Origin: JAHRAW01 sp965226545
GTDB lineage: Bacteria > Pseudomonadota > Gammaproteobacteria > Arenicellales > Poriferihabitantaceae
Assembly (NCBI GenBank): GCA_965226545.1
Contig: OZ245364.1
Location: forward strand, 1,240,001-1,304,000
Reading direction: 5' to 3'
Length of the DNA: 64,000 nt
The position numbers were made by a program, and so were the translations under genes. Within the stretch, counting starts at the first letter, position 1. Each line of letters starts with the position of its first letter. This document shows, piece after piece, positions 34,544 through 43,895 of this stretch. The notes below the pieces were generated by a model, which worked only from the letters and a program-made list of their open reading frames with translations, was not told the origin of the DNA and ran no database searches.

Positions 34544-37006
34544 TTATTGAGTTCGGCGCACTGGTTTTTTGCGAATGCTTTTCCAAAGTTCTTTGTATTG
34601 AATGCGGTCATGCTTGTAAATTTTTTTAAGCAGGTGCCGCGCGACCAGTTTTGCTTCAGCGGTAGGGGGAATAGGGAGCCGCTCTCCTCGGTCAACTTGT
34701 TCGCCCATGTGCGAAGATTCGTTGATAAGCCGGTTGGTTGCCGCTTCCATAGCCTCTTCGCCCGGTTCAAAAAATTTACTCAGGCGTTCAGAAAAAGGAT
34801 TGGTGTTGGGGTAGCGATAGTAAAGAAAAACCTCCAAAAATTGGCGCGTGCTGTTTCCAAACACTTGTGAAGTTTGGTAAGCATCCCCGTCAGCAACTTT
34901 GCCGAAAGCGCAGGCATGGATTTGTTTAAACAAGTAGTTAAATTCAGTTGCCCTTTTTAAGTGCTCAGGCATTTTTGTGACGGTGCTGATGGCGCGCGGA
35001 CGCTCCACAAAAAAGAATTCGATTTCCTTTTCAAGTTTTAGTTTCCTTAGATAGTACTTTATACTCATCAGGTACTTAAGAAAATCAAGATTGTGAGTCG
35101 ACACAAACACTTGCTTGCGCGCTTGCTCTTGGTTGCAAAAATTTAAGATTTCAGTTCTGATTAAACTAAACGCCAAAAATATATGATTGGCATCCAAACT
35201 CGACACAGGGTCGTCAATCCAAATGATGGGGTACGGTTTCTTGGGGTTACCATCGTGAAGGCGCGCCACAAAATAGCAAAATGCGATTATGTTGAGCTCG
35301 CCCTCGCTTAAGTTATGCGCAATTTCCCCGCCTCGTTTGATTACAAAGCGGTGTTGACTGGCGGGGTCGTTTTCGCCATCGCCTTGCGAGGCACTTTCAA
35401 CCGGCACTAACGAAAAAGAATGCTGGGCAAAATGCGACGACAAAAATTGATTAACTTTTCGCGCCCCGGCGGTTTCATCTTTCAGGCTTTCTTTTAAGCG
35501 TTTCACTTCGTGCTGCTTCTCAGCGACAAGTTTCTGCGCGTCATCGAGGTCACCTTTGGCTTTTTCCTTGGCGGTATCTAACTGCTTAATTTCACTTTCC
35601 TTAGCGTCATAGCCGATGGCAATCATCCAGTTGGCGATAAGGTCTTTCCTTAAAAGGTCTTGCGCTTCTTTTTTGGCGTTCACCAACTTGTCTTTATACG
35701 CATTTGAATCAGCAATGATTTTGCGCAACCGCTCATCAACTTCGCGAAGTTGAGATACATCAAAATCGGGGCTTTTAAAAATCAACACGCTTGAAACCGC
35801 GCGCGATTTTTTCTCAAGTTGTTCTTTCAGTTCACCTATTGCAGACTGATGCTTTTTCGCTTCGCTTGTGTATGTGCTGCGAGCGTCATCCAATTCGTCG
35901 TGGAAATCCGAATAAAACTTTGCATTGTCAAATTCAGATTTTTCTAAGGGGTTCTGCACGGCCGCATCCTCTTTACCCAACTCAATGAGTAAAGATTCAA
36001 TCTCGTTTTGTAATTCTTTTGTTGACTGATTAAAGTGATTTTTCAATCTCGTCAAAATCTTGTTGGTTAGACGTCGGCGGCAATATCCGCACTCTCCTCG
36101 ATCTTTGTGCAAATCTATGCCAGCCGACACCCACTCTTCTAAATCAGGGTTACTTAAAAGTTCATGTATCGGTTCTTGTCGTTCGACATTGCGCTCGACC
36201 AGTGATTTGGCCTTATCGACCAAATCATCGAAGTTAACTTTTAATTCCTCGGGAAGTTCAATGCGAAGTTTTTCTTCGTCGTTTGTACGCGCTTCATATG
36301 TCTTTAGTTCATCCGAATCTAAAGGGGGGTACGACGCCAAATCGATAGTTTTAATATCACTGGGAAGGCTTGTTACGATGTACTTGCCCTCCCTGCCGTA
36401 TTTAGAACTGTCGCCCCGTATCTTTTCCGCAGGTACTTGTTTGGCCTCTGTAAATTTACTTTCGGCGTCAGCATGCTTGTCGTTCGCTGCGTTTAGTGCA
36501 TCTCCCGCAAGTTTCTCTTTCCACAAAAGCCCCGATTCGCGGTCTACCGAACCCAACTCACTTTCCGCATTGGCTATCTGCTTGTCAACATCAGCATTTT
36601 CTTCACCCAAAATCGCAAATGAATTGATGCCTTCGTCGGCGTCGCCATAGATAAACTGCAGATTTTCTTTTACAAAATCGGAGTTGAACACTCGAACTTT
36701 GTCCGCATATCCGTCCAAGGTATCCGCTGAAATTGTATTGTTGTCACAATCAACAAGAGTAAAGTCTACTCCACTGTATTGCCCCGGCAGTTCACATCCA
36801 CTGCGGGGCTCCGGAAGTTTGCCTTTCTCCAACGCCTGAAAAATCCGAGAAAGCGTAGTTTTCCCCGAGTAGTTACGCCCGTAGAGTATGTTCACTTTTT
36901 TAAACTCGGCAGGTTTGCCGTCTTCGTTGCGCACGGACGAATCCCAAACAAACCCGTCGAACGAGCCAAACTTCACAATACGCGCAATTTTCTTAATCAT
37001 AGTCAT
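34544..37006 (-). CDS. AAA_13-type ATPase, RloC/PrrC-like anticodon nuclease candidate
   Basis: The 820-residue protein has Walker A GRNYSGKT (43-50), ABC signature LSEGELNIIAF (566-576), Walker B IIWIDDPVSSLD (594-605) and a switch His in STHNLDFLKYL. Long coiled coils between them meet at CGYC (306-309), which resembles the zinc hook of RloC. The C-terminal domain has Arg721, Glu725 (RQFLE) and His766 (NESSH), in the spacing order of the PrrC/RloC nuclease triad. Such proteins cleave tRNA anticodon loops when DNA damage or phage attack releases them. No restriction-modification genes are adjacent. The start follows GAGGG. An AAA_13 protein of another function is the alternative. Confidence 0.7.
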   Translation of the reverse strand: MTMIKKIARIVKFGSFDGFVWDSSVRNEDGKPAEFKKVNILYGRNYSGKTTLSRIFQALEKGKLPEPRSGCELPGQYSGVDFTLVDCDNNTISADTLDGYADKVRVFNSDFVKENLQFIYGDADEGINSFAILGEENADVDKQIANAESELGSVDRESGLLWKEKLAGDALNAANDKHADAESKFTEAKQVPAEKIRGDSSKYGREGKYIVTSLPSDIKTIDLASYPPLDSDELKTYEARTNDEEKLRIELPEELKVNFDDLVDKAKSLVERNVERQEPIHELLSNPDLEEWVSAGIDLHKDRGECGYCRRRLTNKILTRLKNHFNQSTKELQNEIESLLIELGKEDAAVQNPLEKSEFDNAKFYSDFHDELDDARSTYTSEAKKHQSAIGELKEQLEKKSRAVSSVLIFKSPDFDVSQLREVDERLRKIIADSNAYKDKLVNAKKEAQDLLRKDLIANWMIAIGYDAKESEIKQLDTAKEKAKGDLDDAQKLVAEKQHEVKRLKESLKDETAGARKVNQFLSSHFAQHSFSLVPVESASQGDGENDPASQHRFVIKRGGEIAHNLSEGELNIIAFCYFVARLHDGNPKKPYPIIWIDDPVSSLDANHIFLAFSLIRTEILNFCNQEQARKQVFVSTHNLDFLKYLMSIKYYLRKLKLEKEIEFFFVERPRAISTVTKMPEHLKRATEFNYLFKQIHACAFGKVADGDAYQTSQVFGNSTRQFLEVFLYYRYPNTNPFSERLSKFFEPGEEAMEAATNRLINESSHMGEQVDRGERLPIPPTAEAKLVARHLLKKIYKHDRIQYKELWKSIRKKPVRRTQ

Positions 37007-37112
37007 GGTCGTTAACCCTCAATATGCGATACCCCAATTATAACCCCGTCAACCCCAAAAACCTCCCCCCGATGTTAACGCCCGTTTTGCCATTTGCGAT
37101 GCATCTTGGCGG

Positions 37113-37300
37113 GAGTAACTTGCATTTGGACGGTGTAAACAGAGATGTTGATGCGGGTAACTTGCATGTTGACGGGGGAAACATGCATGTTGATGGGATA
37201 AAGATGCATTTGGACGGGGCGAACATGCATGTTTACGCCGTTAAGATGAATGTTTATTGCGTCAAGACGCATGTTTACCCGGCAAAGATGCATCGGAATT
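37113..37300 (+). repeat. 21-bp tandem repeat array in a gene-poor spacer
   Basis: About nine imperfect 21-bp units, for example GGTAACTTGCATGTTGACGGG, occupy the 425-bp spacer between the RloC-like gene and the first Sel1 gene. Several contain the palindrome AACATGCATGTT. Every frame is open because the period is a multiple of three; a plus-strand frame would give heptapeptides such as GNMHVDG. I see no ribosome-binding site and do not call a gene. Confidence 0.8.
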
Positions 37301-37373
37301 GGGGTTTGGCAAGGGGTGGCGGGAAGCGCGCTGTTTAAGTTCATTGTGGTTTGATTTTGTCGGTTATACTCAC

Positions 37374-37405
37374 GTCCCGCCTGTTTCATTGGGCGGACTT
37401 TTTTT
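37374..37405 (+). terminator. Terminator-like hairpin just ahead of the Sel1 genes
   Basis: GTCCCGCC pairs with GGCGGAC (one bulge) and is followed by seven T. It ends 26 bases before the first Sel1 start. It either isolates the Sel1 genes from upstream transcription or acts as a leader attenuator. Confidence 0.45.
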
Positions 37406-37431
37406 AACTTTCATTTTTGTAGGTGCTGACG

Positions 37432-38529
37432 ATGAAAAAGTATTTTTTGTTAATCGCTGTCTTGGTGGCGGTGTTGGGGGTTGGGGCGGTTAAGGCGGAT
37501 GACGTAGACGAGTGGCGCACGCAAGCGGAGCAAGGGGACGCTGTCGCGCAAATGAAATTAGGCATCGCGTACTGGACCGGGTGGTTCAGCGTCGCTAAAG
37601 ACCAACGCGAAGGGGTTGATTGGTTGCGCAAATCGGCGGCGCAAGAGAATGGGTGGGCACAGTATCGCTTGGGTGAAGCGTACTCGGTTGGCGGAGGAGT
37701 CGAGAAAGACCGGCGTAAAGCGGTTGAGTGGTATCGCAAAGCCGCAGCGCACGAAGTTCCGCAAGCACAGTCGGCTTTGGGCGACGCGTACTATTATGGC
37801 AGCGGTGTTGATAAAGACCTGCGCAAAGCGGTTGAGTGGTATCGCAAAGCGGCGGTGCAAGGGTTTGCGGAGGCGCAGACTAACTTGGCTCTTGCATACT
37901 TGGCCGGCGAAGGTGTCGATAAAGATAAGCGAAAAGGAATTGACTGGTTACGCAAAGCGGCGAAGCAAGAGGATGCGCGCGCGCAAGGGGCGTTAGGCGA
38001 CGCATACTACTTTGGCAACGATGTTGACAAAGACTCGCGCAAAGCAGTTGAGTGGTATCGCAAATCAGCGGAACAAGGGAATGCGAAAGGGCAATTTAGT
38101 TTAGGAATTTCGTACTGGAATGGCGAAGGGGTTGGTAAAGACCGGCGCAAAGCAATCGAGTGGTATCGCAAAGCGGCGGTGCAAGGGCATGCGAGGGCGC
38201 AGTTACAGTTGGGCTCGGCGTACTACTTTGGTGTTGTTGTTGATAAAGACGCACGCAAAGGGATTGCATGGTATCGCAGAGCGGCGGAACAAGGGCTTGC
38301 GAGGGCGCAGCGCGATTTGGGCATCGCATACCAAAACGAAGGCGCAACTCAAGACTTTCGCGAAGCGTATATCTGGCTGTTAATTGCCAAAGAAAATGGC
38401 GCCGAAAAGACGGCAGGTTACCTTGAATTCAATGAGTACAAACTATCCTTATTCAAACGCCGTTCCGCAAAAAAAGAAGCGAAGGCGCGATTTAAGGCAA
38501 TTGAAAATCGCACATACAAACCCGAGTGA
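37432..38529 (+). CDS. Secreted Sel1-repeat protein 1
   Basis: The ATG at 37432 gives 365 residues. Residues 1-22 form a signal peptide (MKKYFLLIAVLVAVLGVGAV). The rest is about eight 36-residue Sel1 repeats (AQFSLGISYWNGEGV, KDRRKAIEWYRKAAVQG) ending in a short basic tail. Sel1 solenoids bind other proteins; secreted bacterial ones often act in envelope or host interaction. It is the first of three tandem paralogues. Its 5' leader and signal peptide are nearly identical in DNA to those of the second gene. Confidence 0.88.
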   Translation: MKKYFLLIAVLVAVLGVGAVKADDVDEWRTQAEQGDAVAQMKLGIAYWTGWFSVAKDQREGVDWLRKSAAQENGWAQYRLGEAYSVGGGVEKDRRKAVEWYRKAAAHEVPQAQSALGDAYYYGSGVDKDLRKAVEWYRKAAVQGFAEAQTNLALAYLAGEGVDKDKRKGIDWLRKAAKQEDARAQGALGDAYYFGNDVDKDSRKAVEWYRKSAEQGNAKGQFSLGISYWNGEGVGKDRRKAIEWYRKAAVQGHARAQLQLGSAYYFGVVVDKDARKGIAWYRRAAEQGLARAQRDLGIAYQNEGATQDFREAYIWLLIAKENGAEKTAGYLEFNEYKLSLFKRRSAKKEAKARFKAIENRTYKPE

Positions 38530-38572
38530 TTGGGTAGGGCTTTTTTTACTTTCATTTTTACAGGTGCTGACG

Positions 38573-39577
38573 ATGAAAAAGTATTTTTTGTTAATCGCTG
38601 TCTTGGTGGCGGTGTTGGGCGTTGGTGCGGTTAATGCAGAGTATTCCGCGGATGAAATTGCGACGTTTCGTGCGGCTGCGAAGCAAGGGGATTCGCTTTC
38701 GCAATTTTATTTGGGCGATGCGTATGGGTATGGAAATGGTGTCGACCAAGACTACCGTCAAGCAGTTAAGTGGTGGCGCAAAGCGGCGAAACAAGGGCTG
38801 GCGCGCGCGCAGCATGGTTTGGGACTTGCTTACTGGTACGGCAAAGGTGTTACTAAAGACCTGCGCAAATCAGTTAAGTGGTTTCGCAAAGCGGCGGGGC
38901 AGGGGTATGCGGATGCGCAGAATGGCTTGGGCATTGCATACTGGCGTGGTGAAGGTGTTGATAAAGACTCGCGCCAAGCAGTTGAGTGGTATCGCAAAGC
39001 GGCGGAACAAGGACTTGCGGAAGCGCAGTATGGTTTGGGCGTTGCATACTGGTATGGAGAAGGTATCGATAAAGACCCGAGCCAAGCGGTCGAGTGGTTT
39101 CGCAAAGCGGCGGAGCAGGGGTATGCGGAAGCGCAAAATGGTTTGGGTAACGCCTACAGAGAAGGGAAAGGCGTTGCTAAAGATTCGCACCAAGCAGTTT
39201 ACTGGTATCGCAAAGCGGCGGAACAAGGAAATGCGATTTCTCAGCATGGTTTGGGCTACGCATACTGGAATGGAGAAGGTATCGATAAAGACCTGCGCCA
39301 AGCGGTTGAGTGGTTGCGAAAAGCGGCAAAGCAAGGGTATGCGAATGCGCAAGGTCAGTTGGGCGCCGCATACTTTCTTGGGGAAGGTGTAATTCAAGAT
39401 TATCGAGAAGCGCATGTTTGGCTTTTAATTGCCAAAGCAAATGGCTACGAAGGAGATGTGGCGAAAATACTTCGTGAAATTACTTCTGGTCTGTCATCGT
39501 CCGAAATCCGCTCCGCACAAAAAGAAGCAGCATCGAGATTCAAGGCAATTGAAAACCGCACATACAAATCCGAGTAA
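38573..39577 (+). CDS. Secreted Sel1-repeat protein 2
   Basis: The frame is open further upstream, but the start at 38573 (MKKYFLLIAV) repeats the start of the first paralogue with the same AGGTGCTGACG leader. The protein has 334 residues, a signal peptide and about eight Sel1 repeats, with the C-terminal motif RFKAIENRTYK shared with protein 1. It starts 43 bases after protein 1. The conserved leader between the genes includes a T-rich stretch that may work as a partial terminator or an individual promoter element. Confidence 0.88.
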   Translation: MKKYFLLIAVLVAVLGVGAVNAEYSADEIATFRAAAKQGDSLSQFYLGDAYGYGNGVDQDYRQAVKWWRKAAKQGLARAQHGLGLAYWYGKGVTKDLRKSVKWFRKAAGQGYADAQNGLGIAYWRGEGVDKDSRQAVEWYRKAAEQGLAEAQYGLGVAYWYGEGIDKDPSQAVEWFRKAAEQGYAEAQNGLGNAYREGKGVAKDSHQAVYWYRKAAEQGNAISQHGLGYAYWNGEGIDKDLRQAVEWLRKAAKQGYANAQGQLGAAYFLGEGVIQDYREAHVWLLIAKANGYEGDVAKILREITSGLSSSEIRSAQKEAASRFKAIENRTYKSE

Positions 39578-39619
39578 TTGGGCGGGCTTTTTTACTTTCA
39601 TTCTTTACAGGTGCTAACG

Positions 39620-40645
39620 ATGATAATCCTAACTTGGTTAAGTGCTGTCGTGCGGGCGGTGTTTAAGCGCGGCGAAAGTGAGGCGGCGGTTTGGCAAGAC
39701 GAAGTCGAGACCAATGCCGTGGCAAAGTTGCGCGTGCGTGCCGAACAAGGAAACGTTAACGCACAGTACAAATTGGGCAGGGCATACTGGCGCGGCGAAG
39801 GTGTCGGGGCAAGCAACCAAAAAGGGTTTGAGTGGCTCGAAAAAGCGGCGGAGCAAGGGCATGCGGATGCGCAAGTTGCGTTAGCCGCCGGTGCACATGC
39901 GTTTAGATGCCCATTCGAAAGCGCGCGTAAAGCGGATAAGTGGTGGCGCAAAGCGGCGGAGCAAGGGCACGTGGACGCTCAAGTTCATTTTGCCAGAAAG
40001 TACTGTAAAGGCGAAGGCGTTGACAAAGACCCGTGCAAAGCAGTTTACTGGTATCGCAAAGCGGCGGAGCAAGGAGATGTGTACTCGCAGACAATGATGG
40101 CTAATGCATACCGCAATGGGACAGGCGTTGATAAAGACCTACGCAAAGCGATTGCGTGGTATCGCAAAGCGGCGGAGCAAAGTGATGCGTATGCGATGCT
40201 CAGTTTGGGGCAAATGTATTCGACAGGTGAGGGTGTCGCCAAAAATCCGCGCAAAGCGATTGAGTGGTATCGCAAAGCGGCGGAGCAAGACGATGTGTTT
40301 TTTTCAGGGTATGCAGGGTATGCATTAGGCCGCATATATTCGAAAGGCGAGGGCGTTGCCAAAAACCCGCGCGAAGCGTTTACGTGGTTTCTCAAAGCAG
40401 CGCAATCAGGTGACTTTGATTCATGTAAGGAGGTAGGCATCGCCTACAGTCACGGGAAAGGAACTGCTCAAAATTACCTCGAAGCGTATACTTGGCTATT
40501 GGCTGCAAAACGCTTGGGCTACGACGAGGTGGAAAACGAACTCCGAGCAATCGCGCCAAAACTATCCGCCGCCGACATCAGTGCGGCAATATGGGAATCA
40601 AATTGGCGAGGCCCAAGGGTGCCGGATGAGTGCATATTGGATTGA
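39620..40645 (+). CDS. Sel1-repeat protein 3
   Basis: The start at 39620 follows the same CAGGTGCTAACG leader as its two neighbours. The N-terminus (MIILTWLSAVVRAVFKRG) has only a short hydrophobic stretch and lacks the clear signal peptide of the other two, so it may be an anchor or a decayed signal. About six Sel1 repeats follow, with an insertion near residue 90 (AAGAHAFRCPFESARK). The C-terminus differs from the first two. It is the most diverged of the tandem set. Confidence 0.85.
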   Translation: MIILTWLSAVVRAVFKRGESEAAVWQDEVETNAVAKLRVRAEQGNVNAQYKLGRAYWRGEGVGASNQKGFEWLEKAAEQGHADAQVALAAGAHAFRCPFESARKADKWWRKAAEQGHVDAQVHFARKYCKGEGVDKDPCKAVYWYRKAAEQGDVYSQTMMANAYRNGTGVDKDLRKAIAWYRKAAEQSDAYAMLSLGQMYSTGEGVAKNPRKAIEWYRKAAEQDDVFFSGYAGYALGRIYSKGEGVAKNPREAFTWFLKAAQSGDFDSCKEVGIAYSHGKGTAQNYLEAYTWLLAAKRLGYDEVENELRAIAPKLSAADISAAIWESNWRGPRVPDECILD

Positions 40646-40667
40646 CCTGGGCATCATCTAATCCTCA

Positions 40668-41069
40668 TCAATCCCAACGGGGGCAAAACAACTCGGGAAG
40701 TATCCATTCTTGAAAATCCGCGTCCTTAATCCCCATTTCTCGTGCACGGCAGACCTCAACCTTCATGTAACTTTGGTAGACATCATCTCCCTCATACTCA
40801 TTGAAATTTACATCGTGCTTAACATTCCCACCTAAAATGTAACGAACTTTGGCGTTGAGCATAATCGCGGTGGAAAATTCGCCAACGTCCAGTTGCTCCG
40901 AGTAGTGAATTGCCGGCACACCGTCTTTAGCAATCACCAAACCAAATTTGGCAATCCTAGCAACGACTTCGTCAGGCGCATTCTCGAACATTACCGAGTA
41001 ACAGAAATCACCGAGAAACTTGCGCACTTCATCAATAGTGTCGAAATACTTAACTTCACTGGACATCAT
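40668..41069 (-). CDS. Hypothetical protein, 133 residues
   Basis: I do not recognise this protein. It starts at one of two adjacent ATG codons behind GGAG and is acidic, without signal peptide or membrane segment. Segments such as FLGDFCYSVMFENAPDEVVARI suggest a compact alpha/beta fold. It is convergent with the third Sel1 gene and lies ahead of the mutS 3' end. Normal codon use and a good ribosome-binding site support a real gene. Confidence 0.65.
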   Translation of the reverse strand: MMSSEVKYFDTIDEVRKFLGDFCYSVMFENAPDEVVARIAKFGLVIAKDGVPAIHYSEQLDVGEFSTAIMLNAKVRYILGGNVKHDVNFNEYEGDDVYQSYMKVEVCRAREMGIKDADFQEWILPELFCPRWD

Positions 41070-41221
41070 CCAATCTCCAAAAATTAAAACAAGGCGCGAT
41101 TATACCCGTGCAGATTAATTCGCCGAATGGCAAAACTGCCGCGACGATTACAGCGAGATTTTGGATTCGCCATACCCTTATCAACATCTCCACAACACAA
41201 AACACCAACACCCCCACACCC

Positions 41222-43888
41222 TCACTCCTCCCCACCCCCAATCAACCCCACCAAATCAAACAACACCCCCTGCGCCTGCCGCGGCGTCAACTCATCAATA
41301 TTAACCCCCCGCAATTTAGCAACAACCGAATCATGCACACCATCATCCACCCGCCCCTGCAACAATAAAGTTTGTTGCGCCGAGCCGTGCGCATCAGCGA
41401 CATAGCCTTGTTCCAACTCGAGCAACTTGCCGCGCGAAACCGCCAGCACCTCATCCGGAATGCCGGCAAGTTTGGCAACCTGCAACCCAAAACTTTGATT
41501 CGCCGGACCGGGTTTTACGCTGTACATAAACACAATTTCATCGCCGTGTTCGACTGCATCGAGATGTACATTGACGACGCCGGGCAATTGTTCGGCGAGG
41601 GCGGTTAGTTCGAAATAGTGCGTTGAGAATAATGCATAGCCGCGTACGCGGTGCGCCAAATCGTTGGCGCATGCCCAGGCGAGCGACAAGCCGTCGAAGG
41701 TGCTGGTGCCGCGGCCGATTTCGTCCACCAACACCAAACTTTGCGCGCTGGCATTGCGCAGGATGTGCGCCATCTCGGTCATCTCGACCATGAAGGTCGA
41801 ACGCCCGCCGGCTAAATCGTCGGCCGCGCCGATGCGGGTGAAGATGCAATCGACTGCGCCTATCGTTGCCGACTTTGCCGGCAAATAGCAGCCGGTGTGC
41901 GCCAGCAAAACGATTACGGCGACTTGACGCATATAGGTGCTCTTGCCGCCCATGTTTGGCCCGGTGATGATTTGCATGCGCACATCGACGCCGAGTTCAA
42001 TCGAGTTGGGAATGAAATCGCCGGATAGGGCGCGCTCGACGATGGGGTGGCGACCGTCTTCGATTGCGATGATGTTGTCATCCGTCAACATCGGGCGCGA
42101 CAGGCGCAATGCATCGGCGCGCGCGGCGAAGTTGACCAGCACATCGAGTTGCGCCAGGCTGTTGGCGCAATCTTGCAGTTCGCCGACGCATGGCTGCAAC
42201 GATTCCAACAACTCGGCGTATAAACGTTTTTCACGCGACAAGGCGCGGCTGCGCGCGGTTAATATTTTTTCTTCGAAACCTTTTAATTCCTCAGTGATGA
42301 ATCGTTCGGCGTTCTTGACGGTTTGACGGCGCACATATTCCGCCGGCGCGCGGTCGGCGAGCGAACGCGGCAACTCGATGTAATAGCCATGCACGCGGTT
42401 GTACTTAACGCGCAGGGTTGTGACTTTGGTGCGCTCTTTTTCGCGTGCTTCGAGTTCCAATAAAAATCGTCCGGCGTTGCGCTGCAGTTCGCGCATCTCA
42501 CCCAACTCGGCGTCGTATTCATCGCGCAACACATTGCCGTCTCGCAAAGTGTTCGGCGGCTCGTCTCGCAAGGCGCGCGTCAGCAGTTCGAATGGTTTGG
42601 GTTGCGGTGCAAGTGGTTTGCGTAATGTCGTCAACAATTCCGCCGACACTTTATCGTCTGAAGTTTTATTAAGTGCCACTTCGTCAAGTGCAACCTCATC
42701 AAGTGCACCGTGCAATTGCGGCAACGCCCCCAACGCCGCGCGCAAGCGAGTTAAATCACGCGGACGCGCGGTCTGCAATGCAAGCCGCGCCAAGATGCGT
42801 TCCATATCGCCGACCGCGCGCAGCGATTCAGTTAACGATTCATACCGCCGCGATTCGAGCAACCAATCGATTGCATCGTGTCGTGCGCGCAATATCGAAT
42901 GGTCACGAATCGGCGCGGCAAACCATCGGCGCAACATCCGCGCGCCCATCGGTGATGCGCATTTATCGAACAAATGCACCAAAGTGTTTTCGCGTTTGCC
43001 GTCTCGCGCGTGGGTGATTTCCAAATTGGCGCGGCTGACTGAATCGATGCGAATGGTTGCATCGTCGCCAATGAATTCGATGCCGCGAATGTGCGGCGTG
43101 GCGTCGCCATGCAGGTCGCGCACATAATGCATCAACGCGCCGGCGGCGCGCGTTGCCAACGGATAATTCGCCGCATCGAACGCGGATAAATCATGCGTCG
43201 CAAAAGTCGCGCATAAAATCTCGAAAGCGCGCGTCGGTTGATAATGCCAATCCGGCAATGCGGTGTGCGGAATGCGCGCGGCGGCTTTATCGCGCAGTTC
43301 GGATTCGAGTAGCGCAGATTCAAGCAACTCGATTTGTTGTTCGCCGATTAAAATTTCGGCGGGGGCTAACCGTTCCAACTCACCGTGCAACTGTGCAACG
43401 CCATCGACTTCATACCCGCAAAACCGTCCGCTCGACATTTCCAAAGTGGCGATGCCGATGCGTCCGCGTTTTTCGAACACCGCCGCACTGATGTTCTCGC
43501 GTCTCCCCGGCAATAAACCTTCCTCGGTTAAAGTGCCCGGCGTAATGATGCGCGTTACTTTGCGTTCGACCGGGCCTTTGGATGTCGCCGGGTCACCGAT
43601 TTGTTCGCAGATGGCGACGGTGACCGATTGGTCGACCAGTTTTGCCAAGTATTGATCGACGCTGTGATACGGCACGCCGGCCATCGGTATCGGTTTGCCG
43701 GCGGATTTGCTGCGCGCGGTTAAGGTGATGTCCAACAATTGCGCGGCGCGTTCGGCATCCTCAAAAAACATTTCATAAAAATCGCCCATGCGATAAAACA
43801 ACAACGCATCCGGATGCTGCGCCTTAATCGCCAGATACTGACGCATCATCGGCGTGTGTTCGCCAACGCGCGATGTGGTTGCGTTCAT
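41222..43888 (-). CDS. mutS: DNA mismatch repair ATPase MutS
   Basis: The true start is MNATTSRVGEHTPMMRQYLA at 43888; the open frame upstream is only the repeat tail of suhB read in another phase. The 888-residue protein has the mismatch-binding FYEMF motif, Walker A GPNMGGKSTYMRQ, Walker B LVDEIGRGTSTFDG and the C-terminal helix-turn-helix. It recognises mismatches and recruits MutL. It lies 7 bases after suhB on the same strand, so the long repeat at the end of suhB is transcribed ahead of it. Confidence 0.96.
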   Translation of the reverse strand: MNATTSRVGEHTPMMRQYLAIKAQHPDALLFYRMGDFYEMFFEDAERAAQLLDITLTARSKSAGKPIPMAGVPYHSVDQYLAKLVDQSVTVAICEQIGDPATSKGPVERKVTRIITPGTLTEEGLLPGRRENISAAVFEKRGRIGIATLEMSSGRFCGYEVDGVAQLHGELERLAPAEILIGEQQIELLESALLESELRDKAAARIPHTALPDWHYQPTRAFEILCATFATHDLSAFDAANYPLATRAAGALMHYVRDLHGDATPHIRGIEFIGDDATIRIDSVSRANLEITHARDGKRENTLVHLFDKCASPMGARMLRRWFAAPIRDHSILRARHDAIDWLLESRRYESLTESLRAVGDMERILARLALQTARPRDLTRLRAALGALPQLHGALDEVALDEVALNKTSDDKVSAELLTTLRKPLAPQPKPFELLTRALRDEPPNTLRDGNVLRDEYDAELGEMRELQRNAGRFLLELEAREKERTKVTTLRVKYNRVHGYYIELPRSLADRAPAEYVRRQTVKNAERFITEELKGFEEKILTARSRALSREKRLYAELLESLQPCVGELQDCANSLAQLDVLVNFAARADALRLSRPMLTDDNIIAIEDGRHPIVERALSGDFIPNSIELGVDVRMQIITGPNMGGKSTYMRQVAVIVLLAHTGCYLPAKSATIGAVDCIFTRIGAADDLAGGRSTFMVEMTEMAHILRNASAQSLVLVDEIGRGTSTFDGLSLAWACANDLAHRVRGYALFSTHYFELTALAEQLPGVVNVHLDAVEHGDEIVFMYSVKPGPANQSFGLQVAKLAGIPDEVLAVSRGKLLELEQGYVADAHGSAQQTLLLQGRVDDGVHDSVVAKLRGVNIDELTPRQAQGVLFDLVGLIGGGEE

Positions 43889-43895
43889 TGGGTGT

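Noticed and set aside
37037..37052. TTGACG and TATAAT upstream of the RloC-like gene as a promoter
   Set aside because: The two elements are only 4 bases apart, so they cannot form a sigma-70 promoter together.
37113..37300. CRISPR array
   Set aside because: Units are directly adjacent without unique spacers, and no cas genes are present.
37024..37338. 104-codon plus-strand frame with heptapeptide repeats
   Set aside because: No ribosome-binding site and no family; the opposite strand is open as well. It is better explained as a 21-bp tandem repeat.
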